A stretch of DNA of 21,276 bases from Rhizomucor pusillus (lineage: Eukaryota > Mucoromycota > Mucoromycetes > Mucorales > Lichtheimiaceae): positions 1-21,276 of the forward strand of contig FWWN02000413.1 in NCBI GenBank assembly GCA_900175165.2. The letters are read 5' to 3'. Positions within the stretch are counted from its first letter, which is position 1. The number at the start of each line of letters is the position of its first letter. Below the pieces are notes generated by a model that saw nothing but the letters and a program-made list of their open reading frames with translations, had not been told where the DNA came from and did no database searches. The translations under genes were made by a program, and so were the position numbers. Positions 7,732 to 17,639 of the stretch are shown here, piece after piece.

Positions 7732-10529
7732 ATGATATCCCCTCGTTCCAGTACGCATAACCAGAAAGCAAAGGTAAGTCGTGTTCAAGGCCTTGCATAT
7801 GCTCAGATGCTAACGCTGCTTTTTGCATAGTTGGCTGCAGACTACAATGATCTACTTAAACAATTGTCGTCTCCTAAAATGACCGCTGTCGGGTGCTACT
7901 CCATAGGGGAGACGATAGGCGAGGTACTGCCATTGGCCCCAAAAATATATACACAAGTTGGGTGTTGTTGCTTATTAAATTGTATATCAGGGAACTTTTG
8001 GTAAAGTTAAATTGGGTGTCCATCAGATCACCGGACGCCAGGTCGCCATCAAGAAGATCAGCAAACAGCATGCACCTCTTATGGCTCGTGAAATCCATCA
8101 CCACCGTCAACTTCGTCATCCCAACATCGTCACCCTTTTTGAAATACTGTCGACAGAATCTGCCATTTACATCGTATTCGAACATTGTCCCAACGGCGAA
8201 CTGTTTGATCTTCTTACGGAATCCGGGCGTTTCACCGAAGAGCGTGCCCAGTTCTATTTTCGCCAGCTTGTCGACGCTGTAAAATATTGCCACGATAGAG
8301 GCATCGTCCACCGTGATCTGAAGCTCGAGAATATCCTACTTGACGTTGAATACAACGCTAAGTTAGGCGATTTTGGTTTTGCACGCCACGCGGACGACAA
8401 GCAACTTTTGGATACGTTTTGCGGGAGTTTGGCATACTCAGCTCCTGAAGTCATCAGTCGTCAACGATACAGCGGGCCAGGTAACTATTTTAACCATGTA
8501 TGGTGTCATTTGCACACGATATATTCTAATCATTGGTTTGTCTCAGAAACGGATGTATGGTCACTCGGCGTCATCCTGTACACGTTGTTAGCTGGTGAAC
8601 TACCTTTCGATGATGATAATGAAATTGTAATGCAACGCAAAATCGTTAACCTCGAGTATCAGATCCCATCCTATTTCTCTCCAGGTACGATCCTCCACTA
8701 ACCCATGCTACTCGATTCTGTATATTTACATAATTTGCGTTTCACAGAGGCCACTGATTTGGTCAGCGGAATTTTACGAAAAGATCCAAAGAATCGCTTA
8801 AGTCTAGATCAAATCAAAAGGCATCCTTGGATGAAGATGTTCAACATCGACAATGACTGCGAAAGCGTTGCCTCTTCAGCTCGATACTCCGTGTACTCTG
8901 ATGCAGATTCGCTTTTCTCAGCCCGTGCACGCGACTTTGACGATGATGAATACGATGCAATGACGGATATGTCCAGTCCACGTAGCAGCATCATCAAGTC
9001 GCTTGCCAGACCAGTGTATTTCTCCGCAGAGAACTACTCAGTCCGGCCATGGAATGATCTCGTGGAACGTAGTAGTCCTTTCGCGACCTCACAGAGGATA
9101 AATCCATTCCACGAAAAGAACCGCTTCGCATCTCGACCACCTCGATTTTCAGCGCCCACAGTGAGCAAGCAACCTCGCTTTCCGCAACCTACGCACGTAC
9201 GAGCATCGTTGCCATCCTCTTTACCATCATCGCGCACGTGCAATCCAGACGATGCTGCCATGGCACCTATCGAGCAGCGATTATACACTGCGCTTACAGC
9301 AGCTGGCTTTGATGAAATCACTGTGCAGAACATGCGCTCGTCCGATGTTGGCAATGCCCTTGGCACATTGTGGCATATGCTAATGGATAATCTTAGCCAA
9401 AATGAGCGATCTATTGGTAAGAAAGCCGATAGCAACAAATTGCCGAGCATGCTTGTCGACAAAGGGATACAGACTGACGCTGAAATCACCTCGTCGCAAC
9501 CGAAAACATCAAACGTGCAAGTAGCAAGTAAAACTCCTGTTTCCAGCGCTGCTCTAGAAACACAGCGAGGACATTCCCCGCAACGATCTATCAGCAGCGC
9601 CAGTGTTAAAAGCAGCAGCAGCCGCAACTCTGAAAAGTCAGGCTGGTTCACTTCTGTGAAATCATGGTTCGGTTCGGGTCAAAGCGAAGCGAGACAAGAT
9701 GGTGGCTCGACAGCAAAGAATGGCCGAAATTCTTCTGCTACTACCATTGCTCCTCCTCCAACTCCACCGCCACTGCAGCCGCCTACTCTAGCACCACCTC
9801 CTGCAGCGCACAACAAGCCTTCTGTAAACGGCTTTTACAAGGCAGCTAATGCTTACGGGCCTGTTCGTCCGCCCATCGTTCTAACGCCGCCGCAGCCGGT
9901 CGCCAACAATTTACCCGCTGTTCCGCCTATGCGTCCAAGAACGCCTCCCGCGCCCATCGCACCGAGCGTTTCCTCTAAACTGACGAGCACGACTGATCAA
10001 CCTCAACAGCAGCAGCAGCAGCAAAAACCACCGCAGCAGCCGCAGCAGGTGCAGCCGGTTCACGTAAAGCCTAACCGACCAACAGGCATGGTGACGCCTA
10101 TGCCGGCGCCGACGCAACCAGCTCCCGCGATAGTCGAGCCGAAACCTACCAGTCCAGGAGAATCCTCGCCATCATCAACTCCCCCTGGCTCTATCGTTGG
10201 AGACGAAGAAGATGAATCGGTTGCTTCTTCTCCTGCCTCCTCTGTCTCTGGTGTTGAGGAAGATATCTCGCAGAAACTCAAGGTTCAGCCAGCGCCTACT
10301 CCTACGCGATCGTGGCCAATGGTATGTGTGTGTGCATCCGTTCTTAGAATGGCAAAAATTATCTAACATGAGAATCAATCAACAGGCATTCCGCGAATCG
10401 TCTGCACGTAGATTCGAATTTTCTGCTCCACGGTCGCAACTCACATCTTACAGCATACACGATGGAGGGCGCAGGAAGCCCCTTGGCGCTAGAGTCATTG
10501 TAGAGGAAGAAGAGGAAGAAGAAGAATAG
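7732..10529 (+). CDS. AMPK/SNF1-related Ser/Thr protein kinase
   Basis: Six exons (7732-7773, 7831-7923, 7991-8480, 8547-8684, 8748-10321, 10386-10529) encode 826 residues. The kinase domain spans about 37-286 with every catalytic element: glycine loop GEGTFGKV (44-51), VAIK lysine K66, helix-C E79, HRDLKLEN (D154, N159), DFG (D172), activation-loop threonine T187 in TFCGS, and APE (196-198). T187 sits where LKB1-type kinases phosphorylate SNF1, MARK and NUAK enzymes. The kinase is therefore probably active and belongs to the CAMK-like group. The tail is long and mostly disordered. It has a helical patch at about 426-468, a Trp/Phe amphipathic stretch (GWFTSVKSWFG, about 553-563), proline-rich runs, polyglutamine near 673-680 and an acidic C-terminus of eight glutamates. 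I cannot name the orthologue. The start is the first in-frame ATG after a CT-rich leader. Confidence 0.88.
10004..10026 (+). repeat. CAG/CAA glutamine-codon tract in the kinase gene
   Basis: A run of CAA/CAG codons encodes the polyglutamine stretch (near residues 673-680), with further CAG-rich codons to about 10050. It is a likely site of length variation within the disordered tail. Confidence 0.7.
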
Positions 10530-10736
10530 TAGCAGCAAATCAAAACCAAAAAAGGAACAAGTCATCACGCCCCGTTTGTTTTATCATTTATTATCTTTTA
10601 TCATCATATCCCCCTCCAAAGATTTCCCCCTTGCCCTATGTATAATGTAGTCTTATACTCTTTTTTTTTTTCTTCTTAAAAAGAAACGTTGTTCATCCAT
10701 TCGGTATAGAGGGTACATTTGTTTTCTACTACTACT

Positions 10737-11493
10737 TTACAGTACTTTGCCGGTGTCGCCTTTTCGATATTCTAGCTTTTCGACCTTGACTTCGTTGTCA
10801 ATGAGCTTGTATACGTATGTAACGACCACGCTTCCTTGAATATCCATGAGGACAAATGAAGGGATCGGCTCGCTTAATTTGATCTAGTCAGCGTCGTTGT
10901 ATATCTTCCTCTTTGCTAAATATATAACACTCACGATTCGGTAGAGATTGTAGAGTAAGCGCCGGTCGCACTTCCAGGATTGATAAAGAACTTGCCGTTG
11001 CTTTCGAATGCCTCGAATTTATGCGTGTGTCCCGTCAAGAGAACATCGACTTCCATTTGACGTGCAGTGATATCTAGTGACTCGGCGTCTCCCCAGGGTA
11101 TCACTTGGTGGCCGTGGAGCAGGCCTACGCGAACGTTGCCGTGCGTCACAATCTTGGCTTGAGGGAAGCTCGGGTTCTCATCAAAGTCGCCTTTGGTTAC
11201 GATCATATCACCTGCGACCGTCTTTAGGTAATCGTACGTTTCCTTGCTCGTAATGTTGCCCGTACATAGAATTTGCTGAATTTTGCCGGGTACCTTGCAA
11301 ATGTGCCCGATGAGTATATTAATACATATGGATCACATATCTCTCTCACTAACCAGCAGCTTTTTGAACTTTAGCGGGAGGTCGTGGGCCCGGTGAGGAA
11401 TGTGTAGGTCTCCAATGACGAGCACAAGCTTTTGCAAGATTGCATGTTTAATTGCATTGCTGGCAACATAGCGTCGTGTGTGCCTACCACCAT
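10737..11493 (-). CDS. VPS29: retromer subunit Vps29
   Basis: Four exons (11493-11488, 11428-11354, 11293-10935, 10872-10737) with introns of 59-62 nt encode 191 residues, close to the 182 of human Vps29. The fold is a metallophosphoesterase: GDLH (8-11), TGN (38-40), GDFDE (62-66), HGHQ (87-90) and GHTH (115-118), followed by the conserved [10 protein letters not shown] segment. GDFD stands where active phosphatases have GN(H)D, in line with Vps29 acting as a scaffold. Vps29 binds Vps35 in the retromer coat, which retrieves cargo from endosomes to the Golgi. The first coding exon is only ATG GTG. It was chosen because the second exon has no in-frame ATG, and this splice gives an N-terminus like known Vps29. 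The gene converges on the kinase gene, with 207 bp between the stop codons. Confidence 0.93.
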
Positions 11494-11611
11494 GTTTTAT
11501 ATCGAAACGCTGTAGGAAAAGGATGGCTCTGCTCTGTCGTGTAAATGCTCGGCAGTCTATCGTAACACACGCCGACCACTCGCTGGGCGCGTTGCTGCTG
11601 ACGCCGAAAAC

Positions 11612-11624
11612 TTGACTCAGTCAA
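11612..11624. promoter_or_regulatory. TGACTCA (Gcn4/AP-1-type) palindrome
   Basis: The site reads TTGACTCAGTCAA, a symmetric element built around the TGACTCA core bound by fungal bZIP factors of the Gcn4/AP-1 class. It is about 120 bp upstream of the VPS29 start codon. It is a candidate control site for VPS29; binding is inferred from sequence only. Confidence 0.4.
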
Positions 11625-12187
11625 TTAGTAGAGTTGTTTATCGCTTACATTAGCTATGTAATAGAAATGGAAACTCAATTATCGAATGTTGTAGTATTGA
11701 CTTGCACAACCTAAACTGTCGTCACGATGCACTGTAGCGAAAAGTTTAGATTGATATTGACGGTTTAGTGATCCATTAATCCACAGCAAAATGCAAGCAA
11801 AAAAGGATGCATACCGGGATTTCCATCACGCCTGCTTCTTTTTTTGTCAGTTGATGGAACGGCCACTATTTTGTAGAACCAGGCTGTTGACTGTTAAGTT
11901 CTTAAATTTGCGTGTGGACAGAGCATCTGGGATCCTCACATTTCCACGATCAACGGGAAGAGCATGCTAATTAGCATGGATCCAAAATAGAAAGAGGAAG
12001 AATGCGCTTTGTTTTGCACACACACTACGACTTTCCATACACATGACCATATACTTTCGTTTGCCTTGTCCTTCTTGCAGGCTGTATGCATGCATGTGTC
12101 ACGAACGACTCGTAGCACTGTCAAACTTGTCGTTTGTTTGTTGGAGCTAGGAACGACATCAACGAGTTGGGGCACGCTGACGGTGCG

Positions 12188-12195
12188 TATAAAAA
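12188..12195 (+). promoter_or_regulatory. TATA box
   Basis: TATAAAAA lies 58 bp before the start codon of the membrane protein gene and is followed by a CT-rich stretch, the expected arrangement for a fungal core promoter. Confidence 0.55.
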
Positions 12196-12252
12196 GGTAG
12201 GGATTTACTAATCCTATCTTTTTCTTTCACTTCAATCCATTTCTTTTCGGCT

Positions 12253-12836
12253 ATGGACTCTGTCAATCCCAAGACCGGCTTCTCTGTGAGCTCCTTTGCC
12301 CAGGAAACCCACGTTCGTACCACCTGGATTGCGTTCTTCTCGCTTTGGGTCCTGTGGGGCCTCGTGTATTTTGTCCGCCACGTCTTCGCCGAGGATACCT
12401 CGGACAAGCCTGCGCCGGCAGACCAGCCGCCGTCGTCGTCTTCGCAAGATCCAGAAGCAGAGGCAGCAGCGGGAACCAAGGACAAGAAGAAGCTGAAATG
12501 GAAACCGCAAGGCAGTTTCGGTGGTCGCATAGCAAATGCTCACCGTGTCCTGTTTGAGAACACGTTGCTTCTCCTAGGCGTCTTGATCCTTAACACGTTT
12601 GGTACCGGCTCTACGCGTGCTGTCATGATCCTCGCCTGGATGTAAGTGCTTCAATTGGCTCCAGTTGCATCCTTTTCTGTTTTGACTTATTCTACTACAG
12701 CTACTTTGCCTTGACCGTGGTGGTTGCATTCACCGAGGTTGGATACAGACATCGCTTCATCCGTTTCGTCTACAGCGCTGCTTTCTACGGCATTACCTTG
12801 ACTATCGGCGGTCTAGCTTTCCAACAGGGATGGTAA
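12253..12836 (+). CDS. four-helix membrane protein, MAPEG-like at best
   Basis: Two exons (12253-12641, 12701-12836) joined by a 59-nt intron (GTAAGT..ACAG) encode 174 residues. Hydrophobic helices lie at about 23-44, 101-117, 121-141 and 150-170. Between helices 1 and 2 is a polar loop (about 46-90) rich in Pro, Ser, Ala and acidic residues and ending in a Lys-rich patch. The segment RIANAHRVLFENT (92-104) just before and into helix 2 recalls the R..x..N/E pattern of MAPEG membrane enzymes (glutathione/eicosanoid metabolism), and the size is similar, but the match is weak. It may be an unrelated small membrane protein. A TATA box precedes it and the start is the first ATG after it. Confidence 0.75.
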
Positions 12837-13195
12837 ACCTGACATCTTTCACGATCTCTTCCTCTATATTATTTTTGTTGACTATCTCTTGACGATTTCC
12901 CAGCCTCCTTTACCTTGTTCCCTAGCTTAGGCGACCAGACTTGCCCATTTTCATCTTATCTACAATAATGCCTATTTTTCTAATATCCAACAAACAACTG
13001 AAAAACACTTTGTATTTTCGTCATATAAATATTGTTCTCGCGAATATGATTCTCGACCTGCAGATCACTGCAAGCAATATATCGAAAGAAGAACTAGCTC
13101 GGGAAAAACAAGAAACGAACAAAGACAAAGGAGGATATAGACATGCATTCGTTGGCATGTTTTTTTTTCATGATGATAAAAGATATCAAGAGAGT
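12837..13195. other. convergent 3' region
   Basis: This is shared 3' flank of the plus-strand membrane protein gene and the minus-strand PUB1 gene. It is AT-rich with short T-runs. I see no gene, repeat or clear hairpin; both 3' UTRs and poly(A) sites should lie here. Confidence 0.6.
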
Positions 13196-14807
13196 TCAAC
13201 AATTTTGCCAGTTGTAATATTGCTGGTGCTGATTCCAGTTGGCGCTGCCGTTGCCGCCACCATACGCTGGCTGCATCCAGTTCTGTGCTCCCGCAGGTGC
13301 GTACCCAGACGCTGCATAATTGTACGACGCGTATGGATCAAACGTGCCGCCACCTCCGCCACCATTCTGAGCATTGCTACTGTTTGCATTGTTCCGGTCC
13401 TTGCCCCACGACAGTCTGACGGGTCGTCCACCGATTTGTAGACCTTGAAGTGCAAATATCGCTGTTGAAGCGTTAGCGTGCGTGTCCATCCTATATACAC
13501 ATTTGTGTCAATAAAACATATGCATCCAAGAGCTAGAGAAAAAAAATAGAGAATAGGGAGAACGATGACTTGCTTCACAAATGCAAAACCACGATCACTT
13601 TGTATGCGAATGTCGGAAACATAGCCGTATTGTTGAAAGTATGGTGCAAGATCGTGCTCTGCAGTTGGAAATATAAGCGCCAAGTCGCATGAACTTTTTC
13701 TCGACCCTTTTTTTACGTACGTGTCGTTCCATGCGGCAGATTGCCTATATATACTGTTGTGTGGTAGGGTGATGTTTGTGCAAATATGTGTTCGTATGTC
13801 ATGGCCGCTTGTGGTACTACATTCCAGACCGTCAACAACAATCGCTGCAGTCAGATGCCAAGATACGTACGAAATTGATTGTTCATGGCTACTCCGGCGG
13901 CGTGTCCGGGAGTTTTCTGGTTTGCCCAGTTGCATCTAATAGCCCGTGATCCTAGCCATTCGCCGTTCATTGTCGCTATTGCCTGCTCGGCATCCGCGCG
14001 TTCGCGGAACGCGACAAATCCGAATCCTCGAGATTTTCCAGTCGTTTGGTCCCACATGACGCGTGCTTCTCTGCAAAACGGTTCGATATCAATTTCGAAA
14101 GATGATGTAAACGAGCGGCGTACTCACGACATGGATCGGAAGGGGGTAAATGCATTGGCAAGAACTTCGTCTGAAACTTCGGGACTCAAATCACCGACAA
14201 ATATATGAAAATGATGTGTCGTGTCCTCTTTATGCGTTCCACCTTGTGTAGCCCAATTTACGCGTATTTCCTTGTATTTAACGTCAATTGTGTTCTTTTT
14301 TCGAGTTGCTCGCTTAGGATTCTACCTGTCCAAACACCGATCGTCCTCCCATTTGCTGTAATGCTTGCTCTGCTGCTTGATGGTCATTAAATTCGACAAA
14401 TCCATAGTTGAATCCTCCATGAGTGTACTAACTCGGTACAGCGTTGTTAGTATCTATTGTAGATCTGCCCAAGATGATCATGGGACACCAATTCTTTTTT
14501 TCCCGCCCTGCCGATCATCTCCCTCTCGTTCGCACCAATTACGATACATTTCACCTTGTCTCCCCTTCTTCATCAAAAATCGATGCCAATCATTATCATC
14601 AAGGAAACTGGGCTTACACAGTATGCGCTTTTCCACAGAATAGTGTCCGACCTGTCCTAGTCATACACTTACGTTGCGATCACGTATAATCTTCACGCTG
14701 GTGACGGGCGAAATTACAGAAAAGATCTGCTGTAGCATTTCCTCCGAGACGCGAGGATCCAGGTTTCCAACGTACAGAGCTTTGCAATTCTCGTTACCAT
14801 ACACCAT
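13196..14807 (-). CDS. PUB1: Pub1/TIA-1-type RNA-binding protein, three RRMs
   Basis: Seven exons (14807-14673, 14427-14326, 14270-14128, 14070-13871, 13816-13721, 13658-13574, 13490-13196) encode 351 residues. RRM1 has RNP2 LYVGNL (11-16) and RNP1 YGFVEF (53-58). RRM2 has IFVGDL (102-107) and RGFGFVAF (141-148). RRM3 has VYIGNL (215-220) and RGFAFVKM (248-255). The linker [18 protein letters not shown] and the closing SWGKDR-like segment are diagnostic of the Pub1/TIA-1 family. The tail is rich in Gly, Asn, Gln and Tyr, as in prion-like stress-granule proteins. Family members bind U-rich RNA and affect splicing, mRNA stability and stress granules. Intron 1 is 245 nt, far longer than the others (54-83), and the last intron uses a GC donor inside the RRM3 RNP1 codon for K254. 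The gene is divergent from the PPR gene. Confidence 0.94.
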
Positions 14808-14999
14808 GTTGAACAGAGCAAGCAAAAAGCGCTGAGGAAGAAAAAGAAGACAGGCCAATGCGGGCCCAGGATCGCCGAGCGAGTCTGTCCAAGTATACTT
14901 CCGCTCCCAGTGCCGACAAGTCAGTCACGACTGACTGAATGGGCCGCGGGCTGGTACCATTATCATTTTTTCTTTTCAACCCTCTCACTCCCGTTTGAC
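14808..14999. promoter_or_regulatory. 192-bp divergent promoter, PUB1 and PPR genes
   Basis: Only 192 bp separate the start codons of PUB1 (minus) and the mitochondrial PPR gene (plus), so both promoters and leaders must overlap here. On the plus side a CT-rich leader (about 14965-14998) precedes the ATG. The region contains the 18-bp palindrome listed separately. Confidence 0.7.
14919..14936. promoter_or_regulatory. 18-bp near-perfect palindrome
   Basis: AGTCAGTC and GACTGACT are perfect inverted arms around a central AC. It is 64 bp before the PPR start codon and 112 bp before the PUB1 start codon. The symmetric form and placement suggest a dimeric factor (bZIP-like half-sites TGACT) acting on both genes. 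No factor is proven. Confidence 0.5.
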
Positions 15000-17331
15000 A
15001 TGTCGACAGCGGCGAGTCTTGGCCGCATGCTTCTGCGGACACAGATCCGTGGTAGTCGGTCCCTGCTATCTAGCCATGCTTCTCGACGATTGGGTATGCC
15101 CTGTAGACTGCGTTGCTAGTTTTCAATAATTTTTGACATTCAGGAACATTTCAGGAATAAGAGCACTGTCGACAACGGAAGTGCCGAAAGAGCAAACGTT
15201 CGTAGCCGCTGCTCAGGAGCCACAAACGCACAGTATCTCCACAAACAAACCCAGCATACTTTCACCGGAAGGGTTTCGCAAGGACGCAAGCCATTCATGG
15301 AAGCTACGTTGGCTGTGGGAGGTTGTCGACCGACTCCAAAAAAGCTCCCAATTGACTTCCGAGCATACATCACTAATTCAACTCGTCATATTTCAACTGC
15401 GCAAAGAGGATTACGATTTCAATCTCGCTCGCACAGTCGTCCGATTCTTTTGCAAACCTCCACCGAGTTTTGATCAGATAAAGAAGACCGAGGATCTCTG
15501 GATTGAACTCTTGAAGCTTGGGATCGTCATAGCGGACAAAGGGCATCCCACTGAACTTGAACAGATCATCTCGGCTACGAGGAAAGTGTTTGGAGAGGGT
15601 TCAAGCGCTGATATTGAAAGCCTCATTGTAAAGGTATACAATGTAATCATCTATCTGTATGTGGAAACGGACCGGCTAACATTTGCTTGACAGGCGTACG
15701 GGATATTGAATAAACCAAAATGTATTTCAAGTACTTTGGAGATGATCAAAGAGCCGGATGTCAAAACTCAGTCTGCTGCCGTTCTCGCATACATCAAATG
15801 CGATAGATTGGATCAAGCCGAGGATTTATTGCAGCCACTCTTGAGCAACGAAAATTTTGATAGGAAACAAATCCTTAGAAGCGTTGTCAAGGAAGCAGGC
15901 TACAAAGGACACCTTGACCTGTTGAAAAAATACGCACCATTGTATTTGGAAGCAGCTGGAGATGCAGCCGATTTGGATTTGACGACGTTAGAGCTGAACG
16001 CACACAAGAACGCCATGGAGCGGATCTATATGGCACAGGCTTTCAAGCAGCCGCATCTCGTGAAATACGATTTTGAGCAGCTAAATGCTTCGTGGAAATC
16101 GGCCATCGAAACCTTGTCGCAGCCTACTACCCAGCAATGCAACATCATGCTCAGCTACTATGCAACTGCAAATCGCGTTAATCCGACCTCATCATCTATC
16201 AAACTTGCAGAAGATATTGTCAACAATTATATGCCACAAATGAAAGCAGAACCAAACCACTTTACATACTCCACACTTCTGTACGGATACGCGACCACGA
16301 AGGAGCTCACAGGAAACAGCAGATTGGATAATGCACTGAAAGTTACCGAGGAAATGAAGGCACGCAACATGGAACTGCATCGACATGACTATGCAGCGTT
16401 GCTACGCGCTTGCATACCGCACAAGGACAGCTTTTATCCTTTCGATGATCTCACGAACGGATTATCGTCACTGCACAACTACAAATTGCAACTAGACTTG
16501 GATCCTCGTTTCTTTGATATCGAGAAGGAAATGCTGTCAAAGGGTGTCGCACACGACAGAAAGTCGTTTTTGACGGTTTTGACTTGCCTAGGCGCTGCAG
16601 GACAGTGGAAAGAATTTTGGCGACGATGGGATGCTCTGGGAACAGCTGGCCTTAAACGCGACGGTGCTCTCTATCAGCGTGTTTTCACCATGGCAGCACT
16701 AGACAAGAAGCAGGCTAAAATTGCCATCACATCCGTCAAAGCACAGCTTTTGCATGAAATCCCTGTGCGCAAGCTGAAATGGAACTTGCTTTGCTCTATA
16801 CTGGATTGCTGTGTTGCAGCCCAAGACGCGCCTGTTGCGCGGCAGATCATTGGATCACTGCAAAGGCACGCTCATCCACCAAACCGTCCTCTTGATTATT
16901 ATATACCCATTCTTAAAGCCTGCGTCTCCATAGAAGAATTGCGTCCTGAAGCGGATAAGCTCTTGGCCGAGATGAAAAGTAAGGATATCGCATTTGTACG
17001 TCCAGTGTGGTATCAAGGTCTTCGACTGTATGCTCTCGAAAACAGAACGCCAGCAGAAATTCAGCGGCTTTTCACAGAATATGCCTCGATCAATTTTATC
17101 CAGACCGGCCGGATAGCCATCCCTATTGGACAAGACGAGACGCTTGCATTTCCGGCAGGACCCTACAGCCGCACAGAAGCTCAGATGATTGAAATTTTTG
17201 TCGAGTCCCTTGTGGACAGCCAAAATGTTGCAGCGTTACAAGAAATCAAAGAAATATTAGAAGATGATGGCACTTCCCATGTTCAAAACCAAGTTAAAAG
17301 AATCAGATTGTTCCTTGATGGTCAACCTTAG
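15000..17331 (+). CDS. mitochondrial pentatricopeptide-repeat (PPR) protein
   Basis: Three exons (15000-15093, 15155-15633, 15694-17331) with introns of 60-61 nt encode 736 residues. The N-terminus (about 1-37) is rich in Arg, Ser and Leu and lacks acidic residues, a typical mitochondrial targeting sequence. The body is helical throughout. PPR-like units are clearest at about 334-431, where a Thr/Tyr-containing helix (FTYSTLLYGYAT) is followed by DNALKVTEEMKARN and then by DYAALLRAC, giving the roughly 35-residue spacing of the family. Such proteins bind organelle RNA and control its processing or translation. The repeats are degenerate, as in fungal members, and I cannot name an orthologue. 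In intron 1 the acceptor at 15154 was chosen over the one at 15144 because only the former keeps the frame open. Confidence 0.8.
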
Positions 17332-17639
17332 TAATAATAAAAAGGTGTATTAGTATTGGTTCTGAGCAGCAGAAGGAAAGAGAGAACGTGTAGTAGTATT
17401 TCTTTCAACTGTTCATCTATGAGAGAACCTAGAAATTTCAATCACAAACGAAGCAGTTATCCCAGTAAAAACAATGAAACACATAGTTGAAAGTAACGGC
17501 ACCTCAAGCAGAATAAACTTCCCTCATCAGCGATTGGTTTAGAGCCAATTCCGAACACATTGTATTCAAAGCGTTCGCAAAGATACAATGGCATTTTGAT
17601 AATTATTAATACTACTACTAGTTATCGTTCTTCTTGCTT
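17332..17639. other. convergent 3' region of PPR and DPBB genes
   Basis: This 308-bp stretch lies between two stop codons facing each other. AATAAA occurs at 17336-17341, directly after the PPR stop, and may serve as a poly(A) signal. There is no gene or notable repeat. Confidence 0.55.

Larger units (their letters stand above)
11494..12252. other. divergent intergenic region of VPS29 and the membrane protein gene
   Basis: No gene is supported here. It holds the VPS29 promoter on the left, including a TGACTCA element, and on the right a TATA box for the plus-strand gene. Short open frames are AT-rich and lack motifs. Confidence 0.6.

Noticed and set aside
9034..9651. 205-codon minus-strand open frame
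   Set aside because: It lies fully opposite the kinase tail exon, starts without a supported promoter or splice site, and has no motif. It is an antisense shadow of Ser/Pro-rich codons.
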